A stretch of 23,318 nucleotides of DNA from an uncultured Lewinella sp. (GTDB lineage Bacteria; Bacteroidota; Bacteroidia; Chitinophagales; Saprospiraceae). The notes below the pieces were generated by a model, which did not search any database, had not been told where the DNA came from, and saw only the letters and a list, made by a program, of their open reading frames with translations. Both the position numbers and the translations under genes were made by a program. The stretch covers positions 1 through 23,318 of the forward strand of contig CALIGP010000112.1 in assembly GCA_938021455.1 (NCBI GenBank). The letters are read 5' to 3'. The number at the start of each line of letters is the position of its first letter. Positions within the stretch are counted from its first letter, which is position 1. This document shows positions 1-6,552 of the stretch, in pieces.

Positions 1-83
1 AAATCCACCTCTATCAAAACACCTATTTACTGCCCAAAAATCGAACCTACAAAAGGTATAAACCAATAGAAAAACCCTACACT

Positions 84-485
84 ATGTTACGATCTACTGC
101 CCTCTTCGTTGCTCTCTTCCTGTTGTCAGCTTGCTCGCCAACGTTCAATGGCACTACGAACCCAGCGTCACTGACGACGACAAATTCGTCAATATTCGAC
201 GTGGGTAAAACGCTACTCAATCGAATTCAATTACTACAGAACATCAATGTTTTGGGCAGTAATGAACGGGCCAAGGTTCAGGTTCTCCTCCCTGACGGAA
301 GCTTTAGTACCGTTCGCCCTGTATTCACCCTTAACGGGGTTAAATATTCAAATGATTTCACCCGTGTTTATCAGGCAGTTGTCAAGGCAGGAAAAACCAT
401 TACAAGCGTTACAAAGGGCAATGGGGGGCTACCCGCACAGAATGGCAACACCCCCGTCACCATTGCAATAAGAACTATGCAGTAG
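84..485 (+). CDS. Small hypothetical lipoprotein
   Basis: This 133-aa protein begins with a short hydrophobic signal ending in LLSAC (Cys17), a Sec/SPII lipobox, so it should be a lipid-anchored envelope protein. The mature part is Ser/Thr/Asn-rich at first (residues 18-36). It then has a compact region with a VQVLLPDGSFSTV strand pair and a hydrophilic end. I recognise no family and no catalytic motif. The gene stands alone, with a repeat-filled spacer downstream and the convergent amidohydrolase beyond it. The start is chosen because the signal peptide begins directly at this ATG. A shorter frame-shifted reading inside it (247-471) has no signal and is a shadow. Confidence 0.7.
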   Translation: MLRSTALFVALFLLSACSPTFNGTTNPASLTTTNSSIFDVGKTLLNRIQLLQNINVLGSNERAKVQVLLPDGSFSTVRPVFTLNGVKYSNDFTRVYQAVVKAGKTITSVTKGNGGLPAQNGNTPVTIAIRTMQ

Positions 486-500
486 GGACTCCCCACACGG

Positions 501-613
501 CAATCGCCGAGCGACGTGCCTCTTTCCTTCCGGCAGCCTACAAGAAAACTAGACCACTAGTCAGCCCTGTTCCTTCCAGTTGCGCAGCAACGTGCCCCTC
601 CCCTGCGGCAGCC
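501..613. repeat. Two copies of an interspersed GC-rich cassette
   Basis: Two diverged copies of the same roughly 37-39 bp unit lie at 501-539 and 577-613. Both share the layout CARTYGC..AGCRACGTGCC, a C/T-rich stretch, then GGCAGCC and TACAAGA. The first half is a small palindrome (GTTGC-GCA-GCAAC in the second copy). A third copy is at 6479-6515. The spacer 616-640 adds GACTAC-type units like those at 6393-6471. No gene is seen in 486-637. This is probably an intergenic repeat family of the genome; its function is unknown. Confidence 0.7.
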
Positions 614-637
614 CTACAAGACTACCCGACTGCAAGA

Positions 638-1984
638 CTACTTCACTACTTTCCCGTGTTTCACTACCATATCCACCCCCTGCAACAGGGCGATGTGGCG
701 TAGCACGTCTCCCTTCACGGCAATAATATCGGCGTATTTACCTTCGGTGACGGTGCCGTAGTCCTTATCGACGCCCATCATTTTGGCGGGCCAGTAGGTG
801 GCGGCTTTGATGGTATACATGCTCTCCAGATCGAATTCGTTGACCCAGACGTCGAGCTCATTCCAGGTACTCTGACAGTGAAACTTCATCGGGATACCGG
901 AGTCGGTGCCGACCATCAGCACCACGCCGGCGTCTTTGAGCTGCTTGACTTTGCGCTCCAGTGTCGGTCGACGGATGGGCGTAAGTTGGAAGTAAGGCAG
1001 TTGGCCGGGGCGGTGGATGCTGGCGCGGATGTCATCAATGATTTCCGGCGTGAGGCCTTCGTGCCAGCAGTCGTTGTCGAGGGCTTCGGGGTTGTCTCGG
1101 GTGTATTCGTAGTTATAGAGACCTTCGACGGTCGGCGTCCAATACAAGGGCCCGAGGTTCATCTGAGCAGTGCGCTCGCGGATCATCTCCAGCACATCTT
1201 CCGGGTAGCCGGGGGCGGAGCTGAGGCCGGTGTGCTCAAAGCAATCGACGCCCGCCTTCAGTCCGCGGCGGATCTCCTCCGGACGGTGGCTATGGGCCAC
1301 CACGGTGAGGTTGCGCTTGTGGGCCTGATCGACGAGGGCCATGAAGGCGTCCATCGGAATCTGATCCTGATCAACGACCTTGATGCAGTCCACGCCAGCG
1401 TCGGCCAGTTCATTGACTTTGCTGCGGGCTTCGGAGACCGTGTTGACGCTCCAGCGAAAGGCCTCCGTGCCGGGATAAGGCTTGTGCTGGAGGAAGGGAC
1501 CAGACATATACATCGTCGGGCCGGGAATTTCCCCGGCGTTGATGCGGTCGCGGACGGAGAGCGATTCTTTGAGCGGCCCGCCGAGGTCGCGGGCGCTGGT
1601 GACGCCGGCCATCAGCAGTTGTTTGGCGCTGGCGGGCATGATGATTTCTTCGAGGTAGGGCGGCATCACGGTGTCCCAGTAAGCATAGTCGCTGTGGCCG
1701 TTGATCATCAGATGGACGTGCATATCCCACAGGCCGGGCAGCACGCTCATGCCTTCGGTGGAGATGATTTCGGCGTCGGCGGGAATGTCTACCGTGGCCC
1801 GGGTGCCAACGGCTTTGATGCGCTCTCCTTCGATGAGTACGACGGAGTTGCGGAGGGGCGTACCACCGAAGCCCTCGATTAGGGTACCGCCAACGAGGGC
1901 TTTAGTCGTTGACTGCGCAATCATTTGGGCGCTGACGCAGGTGCAGAGTAAGGCTAAAAAAGCAAGGTGAAAGAGTGTTCTCAT
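638..1984 (-). CDS. Secreted amidohydrolase (imidazolonepropionase-like, COG1228)
   Basis: This 448-aa metal-dependent hydrolase has the amidohydrolase TIM-barrel fold. Visible metal ligands are HxH in DMHVHLM (H89, H91), a lysine fitting the carboxylated bridging Lys (K202 in CIKVV), H231 in VVAHSHRP, H251 in FEHTG and D361 in VGTDSG. The C-terminal KYADIIAVKGDVL strand is the usual composite beta-sandwich return. Relatives include secreted Xaa-Pro-type dipeptidases and imidazolonepropionase-like enzymes; the substrate cannot be told from sequence. I chose the internal ATG at 1984, not the upstream ATG at 2164, because residues from 1984 form a good signal peptide (MRTLFHLAFLALLCTCVSAQ). The longer version would also run antisense into the neighbouring gene relic. 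The coding sequence is visibly more GC-rich than the genes at 2407-5008. It is divergent from the relic, with 48 bp between start codons. Confidence 0.88.
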   Translation of the reverse strand: MRTLFHLAFLALLCTCVSAQMIAQSTTKALVGGTLIEGFGGTPLRNSVVLIEGERIKAVGTRATVDIPADAEIISTEGMSVLPGLWDMHVHLMINGHSDYAYWDTVMPPYLEEIIMPASAKQLLMAGVTSARDLGGPLKESLSVRDRINAGEIPGPTMYMSGPFLQHKPYPGTEAFRWSVNTVSEARSKVNELADAGVDCIKVVDQDQIPMDAFMALVDQAHKRNLTVVAHSHRPEEIRRGLKAGVDCFEHTGLSSAPGYPEDVLEMIRERTAQMNLGPLYWTPTVEGLYNYEYTRDNPEALDNDCWHEGLTPEIIDDIRASIHRPGQLPYFQLTPIRRPTLERKVKQLKDAGVVLMVGTDSGIPMKFHCQSTWNELDVWVNEFDLESMYTIKAATYWPAKMMGVDKDYGTVTEGKYADIIAVKGDVLRHIALLQGVDMVVKHGKVVK

Positions 1985-2032
1985 CGTGTATGTGTAATTT
2001 GTGGCTTTAAGATAGTTCGCAGCGCCTAAAGC

Positions 2033-2355
2033 ATGATTAAATACCCACCAACTACCATCACGGTAGACAGGACATCCCTCCGGATCGGCTGTCAGCTCAG
2101 TCAAATGGGCGGTCATACGGATTATCACGTTGGAGATCGCCTGACGGGAGAATTGATCTTGCATCCTTACATGGCTTTATCGCTCCTTAAAGTTGAAGCC
2201 CGCTTGAAGAGCAAGTACAAACCTGGCCCATTGCGGTGAGCTGGGAGGCTTTTCGGTTGCCGGAAGATCGCGCAGCGGAAACCGTGTTGGAAGATGCACT
2301 GGAGTTACTTCCGCTAAAAGAAGCCATTCATCTGAAAAATGAGGAATTAGGTTGA
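2033..2355 (+). pseudogene. Relic of the arrestin-like membrane protein family (internal deletion)
   Basis: The first about 60 codons align with the start of the two intact genes downstream: a 20-residue lead ending in GC, then YHVGDRLTGELILHPY against YEVGDRLQGELKITPY and YIMGDTLQGEITLKVS. At about 2211 the sequence jumps to the family's C-terminal end, but in another frame: from 2218 it reads QTWPIAVSWEAFRLPE, matching EQAWPVQVGWKPFQLPK, and ends HLKNEELG at the TGA 2353-2355. About 270 middle codons, including both membrane helices, are missing, and the join breaks the frame, so translation from 2033 stops at 2237-2239. This is a deletion relic, not a functional small gene. Only 48 bp separate it from the divergent amidohydrolase start. 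Confidence 0.85.
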
Positions 2356-2406
2356 GATCGCTTTATTTTCTTGATAAACCTACACTAGAAACGCCCTCCT
2401 TAATCA

Positions 2407-3546
2407 ATGCTCATTCTCTCCCATCAGGACATTGCCATTGGCAAAAAGAGGATTCAAATCAGTTGCATTCTAAATGGGATGAGCGGCAATAAAACTTATG
2501 AGGTTGGAGATCGTCTGCAAGGGGAATTAAAAATTACTCCGTATGGCCATTTAAATATTGAGCGTATTGAGGCTAAACTTGAATTCATCGTTCAGAGCCA
2601 ATCTGAATCTGTTGAAATTGCTGCGGGAAAGGCTATTATTTCCAGCAAAATAAAATTGTCCTCTTTAAAACCGTCGGTATTTTCTTTTAATTTTTCGGAT
2701 CAATTAAGTCGAATTAATCAATGCTCCATATGCCCCAAGACTTTCTGGCGGCTAACTTTCATCATATCTACCCCTGTCCCAATTAAGTCCAGTAGTAACA
2801 TTATTAAGCCATCAGCAAATACCTTCATTGGCACTTTCAAAATTCCTGTTACATTGGGTAAGGGCAACTACTTTGCTAAGCCTAGAAAACTTCCCGTTGA
2901 GCGATTCACTTCTAAAGAGACAACTGTTGTACTACTGATGAGTTTCATGCCTCTTGCTTCTTTATTTTTCGTCATTGGAGGGAGGGCGAACTTCTTTTCC
3001 TTCTTGTTAGTAGCGATCAGTTTGCCCTTAGTCGTTCTACAATTACTAAAGCTATCCAGGTTTAGGAATAATCCTATGCAGTTAGTGCAGAACAATCAAC
3101 AAAAAATAAAATTTCGAACATTGTACCGTGGAGAGAAAAGTTTACGCAAAGTAACCATTGGCTACCGAGTAGTTGCTGAAGATTTTAGTGTTCAACCTAA
3201 AAACAGAAAGCACACTTATCATACTTTTTATCAGAAAGAGCTACTCCTGGATGACGATGCCAAACGCTTTGAACACTTCATCGACCTTACATTACCATGG
3301 CCAGACAAGAGACTGCCCACTAGTTATCGATCGGGTCGGCATGGCTACACTTGGGAATTTTTCATCAAAACGCCCGGGATCTTCCGGGAAAGAGAACAAG
3401 CCTGGCCCGTACAAGTGGGTTGGAAGCCGTTTCAGTTGCCCAAAGAATCAGCTTCCGAAGAAGTCGTTGATGAGGAAATGAAAGAAACGCTGAACCTGCA
3501 TCCGTTAAAGGAGGAGTTTCGTCTGAAAAACGGGAAAGAAGACTAA
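2407..3546 (+). CDS. Two-helix membrane protein, arrestin-like N-terminal domain (paralog 2)
   Basis: This is a 379-aa protein of no family I can name. Residues 1-150 look like an arrestin-type beta sandwich: a YEVGDRLQGEL strand, then IERIEAKLEF, then a long strand pair ending in a WRLTFIIST strand. Two hydrophobic helices follow at about 172-191 and 195-214. After them comes a second, mostly beta domain (225-360) with a GYRVVAEDFSV strand and the signature REREQAWPVQVGW near the end. The tail is acidic and charged (about 350-379). Both soluble domains probably lie on the same side of the membrane. It shares length, layout and termini with the gene at 3875-5008 and with the relic at 2033. 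The start aligns with the other two at exactly the same distance from a conserved Cys20. This copy looks clearly AT-richer than its sister, which suggests different age, origin or constraint. The arrestin-like reading is an inference from pattern only. Confidence 0.75.
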   Translation: MLILSHQDIAIGKKRIQISCILNGMSGNKTYEVGDRLQGELKITPYGHLNIERIEAKLEFIVQSQSESVEIAAGKAIISSKIKLSSLKPSVFSFNFSDQLSRINQCSICPKTFWRLTFIISTPVPIKSSSNIIKPSANTFIGTFKIPVTLGKGNYFAKPRKLPVERFTSKETTVVLLMSFMPLASLFFVIGGRANFFSFLLVAISLPLVVLQLLKLSRFRNNPMQLVQNNQQKIKFRTLYRGEKSLRKVTIGYRVVAEDFSVQPKNRKHTYHTFYQKELLLDDDAKRFEHFIDLTLPWPDKRLPTSYRSGRHGYTWEFFIKTPGIFREREQAWPVQVGWKPFQLPKESASEEVVDEEMKETLNLHPLKEEFRLKNGKED

Positions 3547-3562
3547 AGAAAATGCTTCGTTA

Positions 3563-3633
3563 AGCCGGCGGACCGGCCCTCGTTCCTTGGGAACCGGGCC
3601 GACGACTTAACGGAGCCAGGCCGTCCGCCGGCT
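3563..3633. repeat. GC-rich nested palindrome (REP-like)
   Basis: The outer arms AGCCGGCGGAC (3563-3573) and GTCCGCCGGCT (3623-3633) are perfect complements. Inside the left half a second hairpin sits at 3574-3601: CGGCCC, GTTCC, loop TTG, GGAAC, GGGCCG. It starts 16 bp after the stop of the membrane-protein gene, so it could act as a transcript end or mRNA stabiliser, but there is no U-tract. REP-type palindromes of this build are common in intergenic DNA; a partner transposase (RAYT) is not in the window. Confidence 0.7.
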
Positions 3634-3648
3634 CAGTAGGACATCCTT

Positions 3649-3810
3649 AGAGCGTGTCTAAATTTAACACTTTGGGCTACCTGCGCCAAATATCATTCCG
3701 AATTGCGTTACTTCATCAGTCACTTGGCTACGGCCAAGTTCCCTCTTCGCGCCTTATTCAGAACGATATTTGTCAGCAGTCGCCTCAAAAGCTAATTTTA
3801 GACACGCTCT
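3649..3810. mobile_element. 162-bp fold-back element (MITE-like)
   Basis: The ends are 18-bp inverted repeats with one mismatch: AGAGCGTGTCTAAATTTA at 3649-3666 and its complement at 3793-3810. Inside, AAATATCATTCCGAAT (3688-3703) pairs with 3756-3771 at 14 of 16 positions. A perfect small stem (ACTTGGC, loop TACG, GCCAAGT) occupies 3722-3739. All three pairs are centred within about 1 bp of 3730, so the whole element is one long palindrome. It has no coding capacity; open frames crossing it are chance. The flanks share only a possible TA/TTA, so target duplication is not proven. With the palindrome at 3563-3633 it fills most of the 328-bp gap 3547-3874; the rest (3811-3874) is the short leader of the next gene. 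Confidence 0.75.
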
Positions 3811-3874
3811 TAAAAATCACGATCCCCATTAGACACCTAATTTGTGGGCTCAGGAGACATTATCCAATACAACC

Positions 3875-5008
3875 ATGCTCAACTTTCAATCCCGAGACCT
3901 CTTTGCCAACCAGACCCGGGTTTCTGTTGGTTGCCAGATGACGGGGATGGGAGCGGGGAAGAAGTATATTATGGGCGACACGCTGCAGGGAGAGATTACC
4001 CTGAAGGTTTCCAAGCTATTTCTGATAGATCGTATAACCGGTACACTAGAATACGTAATGAAGGGTCAGAGAGAGACCAGTATTCGTCCGGCCACGGTGA
4101 TTACAATTACCGAAAACCTGTCGGCAGAACACGGTCAGACTTATAAACTCCCCTTTGAGCTATCCGAAGAATTTGACCGGGTTAACTATGCCACCTCCCA
4201 GCTACATGCTTACTGGCGTTTTACCGTTGAGATACATCAGAAGAAGCCCGACGCAGGCTACATAAATAAATCCGTCAAAAGCCTCTTCGGAGATTTCCGA
4301 CCAGTAGATATAACCTATTCTGTGCCCGTCATCCGAGACAAAGGTCAGTACCGGGTCGAGGCCAGAGAATTGCCCATAAAAGGAATCAAGAGCGAGTATA
4401 AATTCGGTGCCACTTTTGCGGGATTCTTCATCTTGTGGATGAGTTTTTCTACCTCTCTTTCACTGAGCGAGGTATTGAAAGTAGCCTACTACTTTAGCCT
4501 GGCTGCGATAGTTATTTTTTCGGGTTTATCGTTAGCTATTTTGAAGGGCTTTGAGCGGACCTCCTTTAAGGTTGTTCCTCGCCGGGACGGAGGGCTCAGG
4601 CTCCGCTTTCTTGACCTTGGCCAACAGAAATACAAAGACCTCACGGTTGGCCTCCGGATTGTCTCCCGTCAGCTTTCCGCTGAAGATGGCCGCTCAAGCT
4701 ATCGGCGGTCACTTCTTTATGATCAAGACTACGCGGTGTCAGATATTTCCCGGCCGGATGATTTGTTTAGAGAAGCATTAATTCCCTGGCCGGAAGGGAG
4801 GTTTCCGGGTAGCGATGAAATTAACGAGCAGGGCTTCATCTGGGAAGTCTACCTCCGCACTGACGTCTTCCCCTTCGGCGTACAAGAACAAGCCTGGCCG
4901 GTAGAAGTAGGCTGGGAGTCGTTTAATCTTCCCGTTGAGCAGGATGAAATTCCAATAGAAGCCCTAATTCTCGAAGAAGTAAAGGAGAAGAAACGGTTAG
5001 GCCGTTAA
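3875..5008 (+). CDS. Two-helix membrane protein, arrestin-like N-terminal domain (paralog 3)
   Basis: This 377-aa sister of the gene at 2407-3546 has the same order. There is an N-terminal beta domain (YIMGDTLQGEITL at 31-43, IDRITGTLEYVM, then PFELSEEF and a HAYWRFTVEI strand, which fits arrestin folds). Two hydrophobic helices follow (about 180-197 and 205-223), then a beta-rich domain ending in VQEQAWPVEVGW and an acidic-to-basic tail. ATG 3875 is preferred over the upstream ATG 3842, because from 3875 the first 20 residues match the two paralogs one to one up to Cys20. The stop lies 3 bp from the stop of the convergent gene at 5012, with no room for a separate terminator. Function is unknown. 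The conserved QAWPVxVGW block is shared by all three copies, including the relic. Confidence 0.78.
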   Translation: MLNFQSRDLFANQTRVSVGCQMTGMGAGKKYIMGDTLQGEITLKVSKLFLIDRITGTLEYVMKGQRETSIRPATVITITENLSAEHGQTYKLPFELSEEFDRVNYATSQLHAYWRFTVEIHQKKPDAGYINKSVKSLFGDFRPVDITYSVPVIRDKGQYRVEARELPIKGIKSEYKFGATFAGFFILWMSFSTSLSLSEVLKVAYYFSLAAIVIFSGLSLAILKGFERTSFKVVPRRDGGLRLRFLDLGQQKYKDLTVGLRIVSRQLSAEDGRSSYRRSLLYDQDYAVSDISRPDDLFREALIPWPEGRFPGSDEINEQGFIWEVYLRTDVFPFGVQEQAWPVEVGWESFNLPVEQDEIPIEALILEEVKEKKRLGR

Positions 5009-5011
5009 GGT

Positions 5012-6016
5012 TTATTCTCTCAATAAATCTCGCAAATAATCGTCCAGGGTTTTATTGCTTTCGCCCTGCAGGGATTGGACGAAGGTGTAATCCTCTGCTG
5101 CCACCAGCAGGCGGAGTTTATTGAAGCCAAGCACATAGAAGTAATCGTTCCCCATTGTCTGGTACATCCATTGATTCTCGTCGAGGTCATAGTTAGGAAT
5201 AGGCCCAAAAACGTCAAGCAAGTGCTGGTTTTGGAAAGAGCTTGCGCGCTCTTGCATCAGATGCTCCACAAAGCGGCCGTATCCCTCCACAAGTTCGAAG
5301 TAATTTTCGGTCTGATTTACAAGGTCGGTCTGCTGGGCGGCGCGGTTATTTTTTAGCGTCAAGTAGTTGCTTAAGTGATTGTTTCTCTCCGTGGCATCCT
5401 GGGTCGCAAGAGCAGCGAGCAGGGCTTCGTTTTCCGCTGTGACCGCTGACTGAAGGAGAGAATCTTTTTCGTAGGCTTCCATTTGCCGCATCATCGGAAG
5501 GACACCAAGGGGCTCGACATAGTTCTCCGTCATGTGCGCCATCTCATGCAGCGCAACCCCCAGATAGCCGAGAGCTGAGTCTTCGGGGTTATCGGTCAGG
5601 AATAGCTCGGGAGTGGATATTTCCAATACGGAGGCATTGGGCCCAAAGCGACTACTGTCTTCCGGAGAATAGACAGATGCTGCGTAGTTATAGCTAATTG
5701 TTTCTTTGTCATAAAAGGTCAAATAGGTCCAGGGTTGAGCGACATACAGCGTATCATCGGGGAAGCGGCTTCGATCAATGTCTCCAGGGTTAATTAGGAA
5801 GCTGCGCTGGCCAGCCAGACCAGCGAGGTAGATTGCTCCTTGTCCAGTTCCGGGACGCCAACGGGGCAGTTCAGGAGGAAGGCTTTCGTTGAAACACGCA
5901 ACCAAGTCAATGACAGCCCCGACCTCCGGCGGTGCGCTTTTCTGTTGACAAGACCAAAATAGCGGCGAAAAAACAACAACGGCTAGTAGTTGTCGAACCT
6001 GGACATGATTGATCAT
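5012..6016 (-). CDS. Putative zinc-metalloprotease-like lipoprotein (HExxH)
   Basis: This is a 334-aa lipoprotein: the signal ends in LFWSC (Cys23), a plausible SPII lipobox. ATG 6016 is used because it begins that signal; an upstream in-frame ATG at 6127 adds 37 hydrophilic residues read from a repeat-containing spacer and is unlikely. The mature part contains LHEMAHMTE (HExxH at 157-161), the classic zinc-binding helix of gluzincin-type peptidases. About 100 residues later a helix FELVEGYGRFVEH could supply a third ligand (Glu). Between them is an Asn/Gln/Ala-rich helical region. The overall family is not recognised, so protease activity is inferred from the motif alone. It is divergent from the DUF6435 gene and convergent with the membrane-protein gene at 3875-5008. 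Confidence 0.7.
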   Translation of the reverse strand: MINHVQVRQLLAVVVFSPLFWSCQQKSAPPEVGAVIDLVACFNESLPPELPRWRPGTGQGAIYLAGLAGQRSFLINPGDIDRSRFPDDTLYVAQPWTYLTFYDKETISYNYAASVYSPEDSSRFGPNASVLEISTPELFLTDNPEDSALGYLGVALHEMAHMTENYVEPLGVLPMMRQMEAYEKDSLLQSAVTAENEALLAALATQDATERNNHLSNYLTLKNNRAAQQTDLVNQTENYFELVEGYGRFVEHLMQERASSFQNQHLLDVFGPIPNYDLDENQWMYQTMGNDYFYVLGFNKLRLLVAAEDYTFVQSLQGESNKTLDDYLRDLLRE

Positions 6017-6052
6017 CTTTTTTATTGAAAAGGTACGATAATCACCCGTTGA

Positions 6053-6086
6053 AAGCACTGCTCTTGTATTTGCACTTTGCACCTGC
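6053..6086. repeat. Fragment of an interspersed repeat shared with the tamB downstream palindrome
   Basis: AGCACTGCT (from about 6054) followed by TTTGCACCTGCG (6075-6086 region) reappears in the same order and similar spacing at 12484-12520, where it forms one arm of a long palindrome. Here only one arm is obvious, followed by a run of eight or more C. It lies in the 148-bp divergent spacer 6017-6164. No convincing promoter was recognised there. Confidence 0.5.
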
Positions 6087-6164
6087 GTCCGCGCCCCCCC
6101 CAATCGAGGCTTCCCTTTCAGAACCATTCCCGCCCCACACCGTTACACCAACAAACAGAAAACT

Positions 6165-6335
6165 ATGTTTGGATTATTCAAGAAAGACCCCGTAAAAGCA
6201 CTCCAGAAAAAGCACGCTCAGCTTATGGAAGAAGCCATGAACATACAGCGTAGTGGCGACCTGAAAGCTTACGCCGTCAAGATTGACGAGGCTAAAAAGC
6301 TGGAGGATAAGATTATTGAACTGAAGGGGAAGTAG
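6165..6335 (+). CDS. DUF6435 (Lacal_2735-type) family mini-protein
   Basis: This is a 56-aa protein, easily missed because of its length. It starts MFGLFKKDPVKALQKKH and continues with a highly charged helix ending in KIIELKGK. The MFGLFKK opening, the Lys/Glu-rich helical body with a QRSGDLKAYA turn, and the length match the DUF6435 / Lacal_2735 family of marine Bacteroidota and gammaproteobacteria, whose function is unknown. It is predicted as a soluble helical hairpin: helix 1 about residues 8-28, turn at SGD, helix 2 about 33-54. ATG follows an A-rich leader (ACAAACAGAAAACT), the usual style here. The stop sits directly at the start of a GTCA/GACT repeat tract. It is divergent from the HExxH lipoprotein. 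Confidence 0.85.
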   Translation: MFGLFKKDPVKALQKKHAQLMEEAMNIQRSGDLKAYAVKIDEAKKLEDKIIELKGK

Positions 6336-6471
6336 TCAGGGAGTCAGAAAGTCAAACAGTAGCTACCGCTGGTACAAAGCTCGCTCCGCTCGTGACTACC
6401 TGACTGCTTGACTACCTGGCTGCTTGACTATCTGACTCTGTGACTACTTGACTATCTGACTACCTGACTCT
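6334..6471. repeat. GTCAG / CTGACTA low-complexity inverted repeat tract
   Basis: The left part (6334-6361) is built of AGTCA-type units (AGTCAGGGAGTCAGAAAGTC). The right part (6393-6471) has about ten degenerate TGACTACC / TGACTGCTT / TGACTATC units of 8-10 bp. The two parts are complementary in kind, so the transcript behind the DUF6435 gene could fold back on itself. Similar GACTAC units follow the cassette copies at 616-650. There is no coding potential. This is an intergenic repeat family of unknown role. Confidence 0.65.
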
Positions 6472-6478
6472 TTCCCTC

Positions 6479-6515
6479 CAGTCGCGCAGCGACGTGCCTC
6501 CACCTTGCGGTAGCC
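6479..6515. repeat. Third copy of the GC-rich cassette
   Basis: CAGTCGCGCAGCGACGTGCC, then TCCACCT and TGCGGTAGCC, is the same unit as at 501-539 and 577-613 and in the same orientation. GTCGC-GCA-GCGAC is a perfect small hairpin. It is followed by ACTACATTACTACC-type low-complexity sequence up to the oxidase gene start at 6553. Confidence 0.7.
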
Positions 6516-6552
6516 ACTACATTACTACCAACTACACTACTACATTACTAAA

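Noticed and set aside
878..1882. 334-codon open frame on the + strand opposite the amidohydrolase gene
   Set aside because: It is the antisense of a GC-rich gene with clear amidohydrolase motifs; it has no signal, no family features and a His/Gly/Asp-rich composition typical of a shadow frame.
1985..2164. N-terminal extension of the amidohydrolase to the ATG at 2164
   Set aside because: It would precede a complete signal peptide by 60 residues and run antisense over the paralog relic that starts at 2033.
2033..2239. Intact 68-codon small gene
   Set aside because: It matches only the first part of the paralog family, and the matching C-terminus follows directly in another frame; it is a relic.
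3654..3941. 95-codon open frame across the fold-back element
   Set aside because: It translates the palindromic element and runs out of frame into the next gene's start.
6031..6042. 12-bp GGTACGATAATC shared with 16608-16619 as a regulatory motif
   Set aside because: Only two copies, in different positions relative to genes; not enough to separate from chance or repeat remnants.
6017..6127. N-terminal extension of the HExxH lipoprotein
   Set aside because: The extra 37 residues come from a repeat-containing spacer and would bury the lipoprotein signal.
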